DNA from: Lepidurus packardi
Taxonomy: Eukaryota; Arthropoda; Branchiopoda; Notostraca; Triopsidae
DNA length: 64,000 nucleotides
Assembly (NCBI GenBank): GCA_023053545.1
Contig: JAKZAN010000007.1
Location: 3,720,001 to 3,784,000, forward strand
Reading direction: 5' to 3'
Made by a program: the position numbers and the translations under genes. The notes under the pieces were generated by a model. The model was not told where the DNA came from. It saw only the letters and a list, made by a program, of their open reading frames with translations, and searched no databases. Positions 36,701 to 49,527 of the stretch are shown piece after piece (position 1 is the stretch's first letter; each line of letters starts with the position of its first letter).

Positions 36701-37598
36701 GAGTTTCTTACGATGAAGGGCGTTGTGCGAGAATTTCTTTGCTTGCCGTTTGATAGGGGAAGAGTTCAGCTTCAAGTGTTGGAACTGAAGACTGTTGTGA
36801 TGTAATGATACGCGCGGCGTTGGGTCAAGGCATAAGGGTTCAGAGGTTGCTAACAAAAGTTGACTTTCGAGTAACATTTTGTCTTCAGCCGCCCAAGGTT
36901 TGTCCTTTGTCAAAATCTGAACGTCCGCAATAATACTCTTTATAAAAAATAGAATACAAAATAATTGTTGAAATTATTTATGTTCGCAAGTTTGAGTTTG
37001 TAAAAAGATTGAATGATTTGTAAATAGATTGTTCAGAATGAATGGAATTACTTGAGTCGTAGGTTTCAGCAACACATGCTTGAAAAAGGCGGGCGAATTA
37101 GAAAAGGTTCGTCTGAAATCTCGTAGCTCCAGTACTACACAACCATTGTAGTAAATATGAGCGTCGACTTCGTCTAGTAAATCGAGTAAGACGGGCGGCA
37201 GTTCTTCGTTATCGATGTAGCTTAACAGCTCGGCTTCTTCGTAAGAAAAACAGGCGCTTTCTTGCAGAATGCCTTGATGAGTTTTTAAAGCTAGACTGTA
37301 GCCTCTCTCGCCCTGGTACAAGGTGAGGACCAGCATGTCAAGCCTTTCTTTCTGTACCAGTTTATGTAAGAGGTTGGACTGAGTCCAAATGTCCTAAAAA
37401 TACAAAACAAAACGTTACTGCAGTTCTTTCGAAATTTAAGATGAGGAAATTAAGGGATTAAACCAGTGAAGCGGACGTAGCAGGAGGAAATCCATGATCG
37501 TATTGCTCTTGCAGGTTTGTTTGTTCCGATAAAGCTATTAGCTTCTGATAAATACTCTCGCTATGTAGACCATGGCTATTTACATCGTTGAATGCCAT
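33755..37598 (-). CDS. SUPT20H: SUPT20H / SPT20 homologue, SAGA complex subunit
   Basis: Structural subunit of the SAGA histone-acetyltransferase co-activator. Twelve exons on the minus strand: 37598-37464, 37393-37052, 36937-36602, 36537-36007, 35946-35766, 35575-35403, 35268-35110, 35042-34832, 34766-34498, 34205-34104, 34049-33900 and 33829-33755, total 887 aa with matching phases. The conserved Spt20 domain covers about 45-330: LTLYQGERGYSLAL, LLSYIDNEELPPVLLDLL, VVLELRDFR, and DKMLLESQLLLATSEPLCLD, the hallmark of metazoan SPT20, then PTP. The second half is low-complexity, rich in Ala, Ser, Thr and Gln, as in the human protein, and ends QQKSAGAKKKK. Intron 9 carries a pogo-derived MITE. 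It is head-to-head with NBAS. Confidence 0.95.
34285..34477. mobile_element. 193-bp non-autonomous pogo/Tigger-like MITE in SUPT20H intron 9
   Basis: Terminal inverted repeats CAGAAGATGCCGCTTATTGT (left) and the complement of CACAATAAGCGGCGTCTATTG (right) bound a coding-free element. A TA precedes the left end; the right flank reads TT, so one copy of the TA target may have mutated. Read on the minus strand, it matches the first ~200 bp of the 868-bp element at 45220-46087 along most of its length, so it is an internal-deletion derivative of the same family. It lies in the intron between 34498 and 34205. Confidence 0.85.
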
Positions 37599-38235
37599 TA
37601 TTACAGTTTGATACTATTTGCACTATAGACACATTCGTTGCAAAAAGTACCTAATTTGGAAACATGATTAATGCGAATTTGATTTGTTTTGATGCACAAG
37701 AAACGTGCTGCCGCCAATACACTTCTAATTAAGAAGCACGCCACCAGATGACAATATTGGCATGCAAATGATGTGGCGCCAAATAACCATGATAGTCGCA
37801 AATTTGTTAATATCCGCTTCTTATGTTAAAAAAAATAAACGGAAGGAATATGAAATTTATACCGTATACTTGACTTTTAGTAATACAACGCTAGACGTTG
37901 TTGTTGTATGAAACGTAATCTTTTACTTTATCACAGAATTTATTCATGTTTAAAATTATATAGAACTAATAATGTATATTCTGACTCAGAAGGAAACCGC
38001 TCTCTAATTTTTCCTTAGAAGTAATCAGGAGCTTTGACGTTATTTTTAAGGTAAATTAAAGAAAAGGATTTTCCTATAAGTGCATCCAATACATTGAGTT
38101 TGTTTTCCTCTCGCTTGATGGCGTCTTGCCATTTAAAACAATCCAACGAAGCAATAGTTGTTGTTGGTCAACAGATAGAAGTGTGCGTGGATTTGGCGAT
38201 CTTTTATTTTTATTTAAAATAAACATCTAAGGACC
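37599..38235. promoter_or_regulatory. head-to-head promoter region, SUPT20H and NBAS
   Basis: Start codons are 637 bp apart and divergent. No exon was found between them. The sequence is AT-rich, without an obvious TATA box at a sensible distance. It probably contains both 5' UTRs and a bidirectional promoter. Confidence 0.5.
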
Positions 38236-41200
38236 ATGCCAGACTCTCATATCTTATATGAACTTCTTGTCTACACGGAATGGAAACGAGACGTCGAGTT
38301 GGTACGCCTTATAATTATTAATTGACATCTATGCACGTAATAGCGGTGTACTTACTTTTGTTTTTTTCTTATAAAATAAGGTCTCAAAATTGGACGAAGA
38401 CAGATGGACGTATAACTGGTTTCCAAGCTTTGATTGGAGGAAGAATTCAGCAGGATCCCAATATATTGAAAAGTAATTTTCTCCTTTCCAAACTATAAAG
38501 ACAAAAGTCATAATTCAATTGGTGATTCTCAATGTAGGTTAGTAAATCACACTTTACCATGGCGATTGTCTGTTGGGGCTGATGGCAGAGCTGTGGCTCT
38601 TGTTCAAGAATCATCCTTAGAAGTTCTCTCTTCTAAAGATGAATATTCGCTGCCGCTAGGAAAAGCCAATCGTAATTTGTTCTTAGCTTTTCAAACTTGT
38701 GATTACTAATAAGTATTTCACTCTTATGAAACTAGTATGGAAAGATCCCTTCCCGCAGTGGCGCCAGGTTACTTGGAGTCCAGATGATTCCGTATTAGCT
38801 GTTGCTCACAGTAACGGTTCAATAGAGTTCTTTGATCTCCTAGCTACTCCGTTATTCACCATAGAAAACGTCCGTTAAAATGTCAATTCCGACGCCCTCA
38901 TTAACTTTCTCTTTTCTTAGGCGTCAAGTATAGCAGCTCATACATCCCCCCATTCCACAGCAGTGGCATCGCTTGTTTTCACTGATATCCGCACGAAAAC
39001 TCAGCATTGGTAGGTTGAAATCCATCCTGAGACAGACCTTAAACGATTTATTTTTATTCGTTACAGGAACTGGGAATTGCTTGTTTTGGACTATACAGGG
39101 ACCCTCAAGAGCTTTTACATCTCTCCTTTAGAAGGATTCCAGTTAAACCACGAGTTTTCCTTTACTTCCTATTACCCGTATGGGGTTACGGCTCTTGCGC
39201 TAAACTCTTGTCAGCCATGCCTTTACATCGCAGGAGTGGGCAGCGAATCCGCTTCGGAATCAAGAAATGAAGATGCGCAAGCCCACGGAATTACAGCTTG
39301 GCGAATTTTAAATGATGATCCTTATTATAAGCCAATCCTGTCCATTACACCCACGAAAACCAGTTTTATAAAAGCTCCTTCCTTCCATCGGTGGAAATCG
39401 GCAGAAGAAAGGGTGAAATTTCAACTTTTAAAATGTCAACCAATTTTATGGAGATTGTTCCATTCTTTCAATTACCCTTAGTTTTGCGTTTGGAAAATGG
39501 TAATTTCCCCTGACGGCAAACAACTTGTAACGATACACAACAATGGACTGGTCTCATTATGGATGTTACCGTCTCTCAAGTAATTCTCTTTTTCTTTGGG
39601 ATAATTCTAACAAGTCGTCTCTTAATTAGATTATAATTACTTGAACTTTTTTAGGTGTCATACGAAATGGCCTTTAGTCTCTCAGGGCGGTTTTGATGAG
39701 TTAAGCCCCGCCTTACTCTCTCTACCAGCTCCTAAGCGTAAACGCTGTTCGGCTTTGCTATTTCCGCAGTGGTGCCATCCCACAGATGTGAATTGGTGGG
39801 ATCCGCAAGCGGTTATCGTCGCGCGGTTCTCAGGAGCCGTATCGGTCTACTCACTTGATGACGGACATAACTTGCTTGGGGCTTCGCCTGAGTTTTTCGA
39901 TGGTATACCCCAAGTTTCAGCTGCTTCTGAGGGTTGTTTCCTGGGTTTAGAATGCGAATCCAACATTGTTCCTAAGAAGAAACCTAAAATAGAAGGCATG
40001 GAAGACGATTTTGATGCGTACGAAGCAGAAAGCCTTCCCGAAACAGGCTTAGAAGATCACGATGAGGAAGAAGGAACCTTGTGGAAGACAAGTTCGCATG
40101 TCGTACGCTCAGCGCTTTATTGGATCACAGATAGTGAACGATTTCAGCCTCCCAAGAAACGAGCCAAGCTTGTTAAGAAAACGTATCGTTTGTTGGCCCT
40201 TAAACGCACCACTCCAGCCGACTTGTACGCTAGAAAGGTAGAGTAAAATTCTAAAAAAATTCCAAGTTGAAACTTAGTATTTTAGAAGTTGAGCTTAATT
40301 TATGATTTTCTAGTTGGATGAAGAGGAGTACGGCGAAGCGTTGGCGTTAGCAAGAGCCTACGGCTTGGATTGCGATCTGGTTTACCAGCGACAGTGGAGA
40401 AATCATCCTGCTTCTGTACCCAACATTCAGCATTACTTAGTAATTCCGTTCTTTCATTCTTCCAAAAAATACTTAGGGATTATCTCATCAAGGTGCAATT
40501 TTTTAGAGCAAAATCAGCAAACGGTCGTGGGTGTTGAAAGAGTGCTTGGAACGAGTTCCTGATGATCCCGATGCTGCTAGGGAATTGCTTCTCTATGGTT
40601 TGAAAGGCACGGATGTCCCAGCGCTCTATGCTATAGGGCAAGGTTAGAGTTTGTCCACTTTTGGATCTTTTTCTTTCCATGTGGAACCTAATTTTGATTA
40701 TGAGTTTAGGAAAAGATGGTGGATGTTTTATAACTACATTAGACAGTAATCACGCGTTGGAGGATGAATTGGATGACGAATTTGCTCGTCAAGAAACCGA
40801 AAGAAACCGACAACTTCTGACCCAAGTAATGTTGTTTTCTTTTTTAAATTGTTTTTCGTGTGGATTTTGACGTTGTTTGTAAAATTTCCTAGATTGATTG
40901 GAGTCAACTTAACTTGGAACAGCGTCATTTGGTTGAAACGCGTAAGAGATTATGGCAGTACTTGGATCGACTTGCTTTATATGAGGTTTTAATCAAATTT
41001 CTAATATTAAAACATTTAAAGTGCATTTGACCCAATTTAAAAGTTTATTTTGTTTTATCCCTTCCAAAGCTTATCCTAGGGGGACCTCACCGTTCTGGCG
41101 AATCGTTTGACGCGCAGTATTTTGCCCATTTTCGCACGTTAACCGCCTTGGAAGCTGGCGCGGAGTTCGCGAGGAATGGCGAGTGGCAAGCTTTAGCGTT

Positions 41201-44200
41201 ACTATGGACATATCAAGGTCAAAGCAGTTTGCGGCATCGATTGCCGTTACTCTCCTGTTTTCCTGAGACCACGCCCCCTTTTCATTACCGGACCCTGCTT
41301 CCAGAATGCGATGTCGATGGACAAGTCTATCTCTGGGATCAGCAATTGTTACGTTCGTTGGATTGGTTCGAGAGTGAAGAGTGCAAGTATGTTTTATTTA
41401 TGTCGATAATAAGTCATACATAAATAATAGACAAGTAAGTAGAATAAATATATAAGTAATCTAAATAAATCATAAATAAAGTAATAACAAAACAAAATAA
41501 GTAATGATAAATATAATAAGTAATGACAAATAATTAAGTAAGAGATAAATAAGGTTGGGTATTTAATGTATTATTGTTTAGAAATGTTAATTATTTATTA
41601 TTTAGGAATATTAATTGTTTACTATTATTTAGGAAAGTTTCGTTGGATAAAGAGCTACGCTGGCAGGAAGCTGAAACTATTTTCTACGAATCAGATCCTA
41701 CTCTCGATTTAGCAGCTTTTAAGACAGCTAACGATGAATTAAGCGGTTCTTTGGTTTCCTTGTGGTACGTTAGACGCAGTCGCGTGATAGAGATACGTAG
41801 TGGGCAGATTGAGAATGCCTTGGATCTGATTCGCCTTGGTCGGGAACGAAATGTAGAGGTAAAACTTAAAAGTGCTTGAATTCTTCATCAGTTTCAAAAT
41901 TTTCGCAAAATTTTAAAAGTTTTGAAATGTTCGAAAAAATTTTGGAGAAATTATTTAAATTTTTGAAAAAAATCGAAAAAATGATTGAAATTTAAGAAAA
42001 ATCCAATTTTTTTTGACAATTTCAAGAAAGAATTAAAATATTTTAGATTTATTTTCAGCTTTTTTATGTTATCATTCTAAACCATTCTTGTTCCGTTAGG
42101 GGCTTGATGAGATCTACCACAAGTTAGTTACATTGGAAACGTTGGTTTACGAATTAGACATGGAGCATTTGACTCTAGAATGCTACGAAAAGCTGTCGGA
42201 CCTGGAAGTCGTCACCTATTTACTTTCGAAAGTATAAGATCGGATTTTGATATACGTTCCGGTTCAGTTATTCGTTACTTTGCTGTTTTTAGTGCAATGA
42301 AGGGAACCTGGCAGATTGTTTGAACCGGTGGCTGCTTCCGTACTTGAGGCGATCCGAAGTATTGCGACCAGGCAATCGAGCCACCCTTCTAAAGGAGTAT
42401 TTGGTAAACCAGAGCCAAAGGGACTTGACTTTACCCGTCCTGTTCGTGGAACACTCTAAAATTGGTGTGGAAGAGCCCATCATTGAAGCTGTGACAGATT
42501 TATTGCAAATAGCGGTGGATTGCTTGTATTCCTACACTCGTACGGATCAGTTAACTTTGGCTTTCAGTCTTTACGACTGTCTCCCCGAGCGAGGTTACGT
42601 CAGACAGTAAACATCAACCTATTACGTATTCATTCTAACTATTACGTATTCATTTTCTCTTTTTAAATTCTATTCAAAGGGATGTATCACTAAGCGAGGC
42701 CGAGGAGAGGAAGCTCAAGCATCTTCATGACTTATTAGACGCGGCTGAGAAGCACTTGGAAGCTGCTCAGCTTTTAGAAAAACATGGAGTTCCCCTAGTC
42801 TTATCTTCAGTTCGAAAAAGTTCCCAGAATGCCTCAGAAGCTGAGCAGATTTTGAATCTGTTGATGAAAAAGGCTTCTCATAGGTAAAATTCTCATAGAA
42901 TATACGTTAAAATCGTAGTTAGGGATTGTTCTCTAATAAAGATTGGGTTAAAAAGGTATTAAAACTGGCTTTTTAATGGTTACCAATATTTTAGATCTCC
43001 AGCATTGACCCTAACGGAATGGAAAGAGCTACTTCAAGACATGTTACAGTTGCAGCACAGAGTGTTTAAGCTTATCAATCCCAATACTTGCAAAAAGGTA
43101 AATTTAATAGAATATAAACCGAAATTAAAAATGAATTTATTAGTTGAACCGAAATAGTTATATATTTTTTTTTCGTTTATTTTATTATTATTTTGTTTAT
43201 TTATTTGAATCGAAATATTTAGCATTGGATCAGAACCTTACTAGGCTCGAAAAACAAGGTAAATATGAAATTGGCCGCCTCGTATATGGATCTAGAACAA
43301 CTTCCCACGTCGACCCATACTAAAGATAGTATTCACCGCAAAATCGCAAATGAAGAGAGCGTACAACTCGTTTTAGAAGCAGCTCAAGACTACTTCGACA
43401 CTTCTGAAAACGTAGCAGACCCTGCGTTGGATCTTTCAAGGTAATTCTGTTACTTAACAAGCAGAGCTAAAAATCTCTTCGTTTTCTTTTTATAGTTTCT
43501 GCCTGCAGTTGATTCCATCGCCAGATGAACGAATTCAAGAAGAACTGAACTTGATCCTGGCTTTGCAGTCCTTGCATACTTACGGTTTAAATATTCCGCC
43601 ATTGCGAAGTAATTAAGGATATGGAATATTTTTCAAATTTTCTCATTTTTCAACATTTTCCAAATTTGCTCAATATTTTTTAAATTTACTTATTTAATTT
43701 ATGTTTTGTTGTAGTTCGGCATACACCAGATCGATTGTCCTTAGTACAACAAGTATTGCAGCAAAACTCCCAAGCGTATAAGAACACATCACGGCTTTTG
43801 CACCTCGCGCGTGTACTAAGCCCATTGCGGCTGAAAACGTCCACTTTGGAGAGCCTCGTGCTCATTATGGTGGCTCAAGCTGCGTTAACCGCAGCGGATT
43901 TCGAAACGGGTTACACAGCGTGCCAAAAGTTGATGGTTCAAGGAGCCGGAGCAGGCTGGGAAATATGTACCAAGCTTTCCCAAGCTCCGAAATTTAAAAA
44001 CAAAGATGCTCAAATGGAATTAGTCAGCTACGCCCTCTGCTATTGTCCCTCCGAGGTCATTCAAGAGCTCTTGGAACATAAGCGCAGTCTAGAGAGGCAA
44101 AGACTAATGGATGTTATGAAGTATAATGTGGGGACTTTGACGACGTTGGGAATTGAAGACTTGGACTTCCTGGAGCTGTTGGATGTACGTTGTTTTTACG

Positions 44201-47200
44201 AAAATGTTGCTTGTATCCGTAAGGAATAATAATAATAATAGTAATACTTGTTGTAGGAAGACGTTAAGAAGCCAGTTTTAAAGGAGAGTGGAAATCAAAC
44301 TTGGAATGAGACAGTTTTGATGGATAAGGCTAGACAGACCACGAAACATGTGATGGAAAGTACAGCCCAGACGACCAAACGTTTCTTAGATACTGTCAAG
44401 CGAGGAACTTCAAAGTAATTCAAATCGAAGTACATTTTCTGATGTATTTTTCTAAGTTGATGTATTTCTCACTTTTTTTGCAAGGATGCAAGCTTCATCT
44501 CAAAGAGATCAAGTCGAATTGGGCAACGATACGGAAGCGGACTACCATAGCTTGGGACTACCATTTTTCTATCATTCAGCTTGGATGAGTTTTCCTACAG
44601 TAAAGTTGCACTCCAGTCATTTGGAGGCGAGTTACGCGAGTTTTGCGCCGCCGAAATGGGAAGGCAACATTCAACTGCAGCTTGTAGCTCAACAGCTGCG
44701 CTTGAGTCTCTTGCAATCGAATGATTGTACAGCGAATTCTCGTGGTAAAACTTCACGTTCGTTATCCGTCCCTAACATCTAATTTATATTTTTCTTTCTT
44801 TATATTTAAATAAAGTTCACTCTAAACATATTTATAATATTTTTAAAGAAAATGTCCATTGTGTTTCTTTATATTTTTCTGTCTATTTACTGATGTGCAT
44901 GTTTTTTTTTTAGTGGTTCTAATGTTGGCCGAATTGGTTTTCGCTGAAGATGTTACACTTGCTTTGGGCTTGTTATTGACTTTGCCTAAACCTTCACAAG
45001 CATGGGAGGTATTCCTAAAGCTGCCTACCACCGAACTAACTTTGCAGGTCTGGTTTCTGTAGCAAATTCTTTTCCGTCATGTGGTCTGAGGCTTTTTACT
45101 AATGTTTTGTTTGGGATTGTAGATCGCAGCATTTTATTTTGCCCTTCAAATAAACCAAACCCAAGAACAAGGTTCGTCTGATCTATTCCGAACACCTTAC
45201 GAGGTAAGTTGCAAATATACAATAGATGCCGCTTATTGTGATCACTGGTTATTAGAATCAGCCATTTATGGAATCAAGTTTTAAAGGACTGATTCAAAGT
45301 GGTAGCATTCGTAGCATTTTAATCGGTTATTAGAGTCACACTTTAGGATATTAGATTTCAATTCCAAAGGAATCTTCACATGTACAGTCGAACTGGAGTA
45401 GTGATTGCTACATGGATTTTGCATATTCACCAATGACACTGCTTTTACGTCGTTTTGACCAATCCTGCCATTTCCAGACTACTGCTACGCTTAGGGGGAA
45501 AATCCCTTCTAAACTCTCGAGTCAATTAAATGAGCAGGTTGTTCAATTGAATGACCAGTTTCTTTAATTGACTGGGAAAATTAGAAGGAATTTCGTGTTG
45601 AAAACCTTACCTACGCGTAGGAGAAGGCTTCAAAGGCGCAGTGTTAGTTGTGTTTTAGACGTGTGGTTATGTAAAAATGGCGACAAACAAGAAAAGAGTC
45701 GATTTAAGTGTAAAAGAGAAGTTGCGGCTCACTGAAACCTATGTTAAATTAAACTTATGTTAAACGTTAAATTTAAAAGATTTGCCACAAAGGGAAGCGG
45801 CCGTCAAGTTAGAAATTCCTCAATCATCAATATCAAAATTGTTGAATAATCGTAGGGAAATAAACAATAGTGTATGTAGTAGAATTTAGGAAAAGGAAAC
45901 ATGTGAGAAATTGTCAAAAGTAGACGATGCTTTGTTTCTTTGATTTAAAATAGCTAGTTCGTTTCACGCGCCGATTAGTCGTAGAAAAAATTCTATTACA
46001 TGTGTTCGATTTTCGGTTATTAGAATCTCCGCTTAATAGAATCAATATTCACTTGACGAACGTGATCACAATAAGCGGCATCTACTGTAATTCAGATCCA
46101 ACGTTTGTATTTTATAGCAAGTTGAATTCGTTTCAGGTAGTTTTGTCGGCGGCGAACGCCTCGCAAGCTTCAGAGACACTTTCTGAAACGGAGTACGTTG
46201 AATGCAAAGCATTGTTGAATCGCTGCCTTGCGCTTTTAGCCGATGTGGCTCAAGCTCGGCAATTGAGGCAGCTGGATTCGGGAGTCGATGTGGATCGATT
46301 TGCTGCTGAAGATCAGTACAAGAAAGATACCATTGTAGGATTAGCTATGTAAGTTATATTTTGTTCATTTTCGCAAAAAATTATTTTTCTAAATTTCTAC
46401 TTTTTTTTAGAACCACTGATTCTGCAGTGTATTCTTCTGCAGTAAAGCTCGCTCAACGTTATGCCATTCCATTATGGGAACTGGCTTATTCACATTTAAC
46501 GGCCTTGATCCTTGAAGAGGCTTTGCCAGTGTACGAGGTTGAACGAAGATTTATGGAGTTGGATTTGCTCAACATTTTGCTCCAACAACCTGCTATACTA
46601 ATTGAGAGGTAAATTTCGAAAATGAGTTGTATTTCAGGTTTGACTCCGTCCTTTTCGTTCTAGAATGGAATCCGGAGTATTTCCTAGTCTTAGTGGTCAA
46701 GATTTCCCTCGTTTGTTGTTGTATTATCGGATTTTGGACGAAGCTACTTCCAAAACGCAGTTCAAGTGGGAAAATCACCCTGAGCCTTCCGTGTGCTTAC
46801 ACTTGCTGAACAAACTCAAGAACATGAAGGCTGGTAACTGACTTAGTTTAGCTCTGGTGTGTTAAATAGGGATTTTTTTTCTCGATTGTCAGTTCTAGAT
46901 TGGAAAAAAATGATTAGTGGCAAAGACCAGTTTTTACGAGAACTCAAAGCGACCATAACGACCGAAAACGTTTCTACTTTGGCTAAATTAGCCCAAAACT
47001 GTGACATACGAGCTGGCGCGGTTTATGCTGTCTACGCCCAGAAAACCTTTTTCCACGTACGCAAAAATTGAATTTGAATTTTTACGAAATTTAATGTTTT
47101 TTGTTTTCTCTTCGTTTTTAAGGTCAATTCTGGTTCAAAGGGTCCGCAGAGCTTAGCGGATTGGTCCCATCGGTATGAGTCACTGCACGATTCGCTTACC

Positions 47201-49143
47201 AAAATTGACCACACTCAGGATTTTGTTGATTTCGTCAACGGATTGTGTTTTTCTGAGGAAGCATTGAATCGAGTAAACGTGGAAGTACGTCGCGAAATAC
47301 TGAAACGGACTGTAAAACATGCTCGCCATGTACAGAGTAAAGAAAAGGATGTGACTCGAAAGTACATTTGAAAACAAATTATTTGTAAACTATTTTTTAA
47401 ATGCGGATTCAGATTTAATTGTCATAATAATTACAGGGAAGCTTGGGAGAAGGGAAGGCAGCAATTGAGCGCTTGGATGGAGCACTTGGAACGATTATTG
47501 GGACAAGAATGCGAAGACTTGCGCCACCATTGCGATCCTGTGATTAAGAAATTATTCCGGTAAAATTCGTCAGAATAATAATAATTATTATTATTGTTAT
47601 TGATAGTTAATATTATTGTTGATATCGAAAAATTTTCCCCACAGGGAATTTGATCAAAGCCGATCAGAACAGGAAAAGGTTCAGCACTTACTGCTGAAAG
47701 TGATCTTAGACCACCAGCCCATTGATTTCTTAAAACAGTTAATCGCATTACTACCACCGGATTTGGCAGTCACTCCTGAGGATCTTCTTATGGACGCTTT
47801 ACACGAGTGCCTAAATCATCTCTCGTAAGACAATTACCTCTCCTAATTCTATTCTTGAGTGTCAATTGATGTTTTTTTTTAATTGTGCGGGTGTAGAGGT
47901 TCGAGCTCGAGTTTATTGGAAAACGCAGATGCTGTAGTGAGTTTGGGGCACATTCTAGAAGAAGTGCAGAAGGGGTTAGACAAAGGCGGGCCTTTGGGAG
48001 AAGAAGATGTCCTGAGCGCATTAAGGGAATTTACAGAAAATGACGCGGTGGGTGTTTCCGTTCGGCTTCGAGTCCTGGCAGTAGTTCCTAAAGTAAATCT
48101 TACTTTGTCGTATATTAATCTTGCGTTTAAGGGGCAAAATTGGGTCCGTGTAGAGTTTGACGCTGGAAGATTGGGCGGGATCGAGGGCGGTGCTCTTCAA
48201 CACCATTTCTTTGTTGCAGAAGGCCTGGCCTGACATTGACTATAGAGGTACAAATAATTTTGTTAACTAGTAGAGGTAGTAGAGATTGTTAAAGATAGTA
48301 AAGATAATTTAGCACTTTATAGACGTGAAAGGAGCGTTGGAGGACGAGCAGGCACGATACAAGTTTTTCTGCAAGCTCCTAGACGCGCAAAACTTGGAAG
48401 ACAACGGAATTATAACACTAGCCGAGATTTTGCAGCTTTGGCCCCCTTTTTTGCATGAAACGTAGGGTTTTTTTTATAAGTTATCCTGACATTTTGTTTG
48501 ATACGCTTTTTTTTCGTTCCAGAGAGTCACATCCGTGGTTGCTTTTCGTTCGGAAAGCTTTGGCCAACAAGGTGGGGCATGAAACGTGGAACTCGATAGT
48601 TGAAGGCGCTTTGAGAAACGTAGACGATCTACCACAGAAAGTATGGATACTTTGCTTAAAAATGTCGAGAAGAAATAATTTTCCCTGTCAGGTTTGGGAA
48701 GCAATTTATGAAATTATGTGCTCAATTCAGAACTTGCGGTTGCGGCTACTAGTTGCCTTAAAAGCTCGCATTCGACATATAGAAGAAGACGTAATTCAGC
48801 ATTTGGCAAGTCTTAGTGAAGTAAGTGAAATCAAAAGCATAGATTTCAAGTTGTGTAAGGGGCGAATTTGTTTTTGCAGATCCCAGCTGAAGTTTATGAA
48901 GAGAAGGTCCTCGCTTTAGTCCTGGAGGCCAATTGGGAAGCCCGGTTAGTTAACACGCCTTTGTATCCTCGATTAGTGGCCCAGGTCTTAACATTGGATT
49001 CTGCGGCTCAAAGTCGAACTATTCAAGCGATAAGTGAGGCAAATTACCGGGCTGAATTGGGTGCTTTTATAGAACAAGCACGAGGAATTCCACGAGGACT
49101 TGTGAATTTTGCAGCATCCTTGTTAGCCGGTAAACCAAAGTGA
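38236..49143 (+). CDS. NBAS: NBAS (neuroblastoma-amplified sequence), NRZ tethering complex subunit
   Basis: Subunit of the NBAS-RINT1-ZW10 complex at the ER, acting in Golgi-to-ER transport; also reported in nonsense-mediated decay. I resolved 37 exons, from 38236-38301 (MPDSHILYELLVYTEW) to 48880-49143, coding 2339 aa (human about 2371). Large exons include 39067-39412, 39655-40237, 41070-41386, 42293-42606 and 43715-44184. The N-terminal beta-propeller (NBAS_N) shows VTWSPDDSVLAVAHSNGSIE and MVISPDGKQLVTIHNNGLVS. The Sec39 region starts near YGEALALARAYGLDCDLVYQ and SWVLKECLERVPDDPDAARE. All junction phases agree. Oddities: a 51-nt in-frame optional intron at 48641-48691; an open read-through of intron 23 to a stop at 44782 with AATAAA at 44809; a DNA transposon in intron 25. 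Confidence 0.95.
44745..44814 (+). promoter_or_regulatory. candidate intronic poly(A) site in NBAS intron 23
   Basis: If the donor at 44745 is not used, translation runs GKTSRSLSVPNI and stops at 44780-44782. AATAAA follows at 44809-44814. This would end NBAS at 1521 aa, leaving out the C-terminal third. The arrangement is typical of regulated intronic polyadenylation but could be accidental. Confidence 0.35.
45220..46087 (+). mobile_element. 868-bp pogo/Tigger-like DNA transposon remnant in NBAS intron 25
   Basis: Terminal inverted repeats of 26 bp, CAATAGATGCCGCTTATTGT.. at left and its complement with one difference at right, are flanked by TA on both sides, the Tc1/mariner-superfamily target duplication. 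Inside, from 45677, MATNKKRVDLSVKEKLRLTE resembles the CENP-B/pogo N-terminal helix-turn-helix. After an in-frame stop, another frame reads LPQREAAVKLEIPQSSISKL, then LNNRREIN, the second half of the same motif. The rest of the transposase (DDE domain) is missing. It is therefore a decayed, internally deleted copy that cannot move by itself. It sits in the intron between 45203 and 46137. Confidence 0.88.
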
Positions 49144-49527
49144 GCTTTTCGCGTGCTTGTCTAAGTTACGAGTTTATATATTCTCACTTTCATTTCTGTT
49201 GGTGTTGTTATTTCCGTGGAACGTTCTGCATTTTTGGCAATCGTTTTTTGTGGGATTTGTTTATATAGTTTCGGTTGAATGGATTCGTCTCGTTTTTATT
49301 GCGTTTAATTTACTAGATGAAATTGAAAAGCGGCAAAAATTAACAAATCATGTATAGCTATCCATGGGGATTAAAGACGTTGTTTTTCATTTAAATACCT
49401 AATCTGTTCTTACTTTCCGCGGATTTGATTAATTCGTTTGTCTATCCCGCCTTCAATTGACATAAGCAGTAAGTTCTGCAGGGTGCAGCACTTGACCGTC
49501 AACAAAATCCAAGCCAAGCTCTTCAAC
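49144..49527. other. NBAS-RBM8A spacer
   Basis: A 384-bp spacer with no gene. It must hold the NBAS 3' UTR and the RBM8A promoter and 5' UTR. I see no clear AATAAA in the first half. The open frame at 49157-49357 is hydrophobic and random in composition. Confidence 0.4.
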
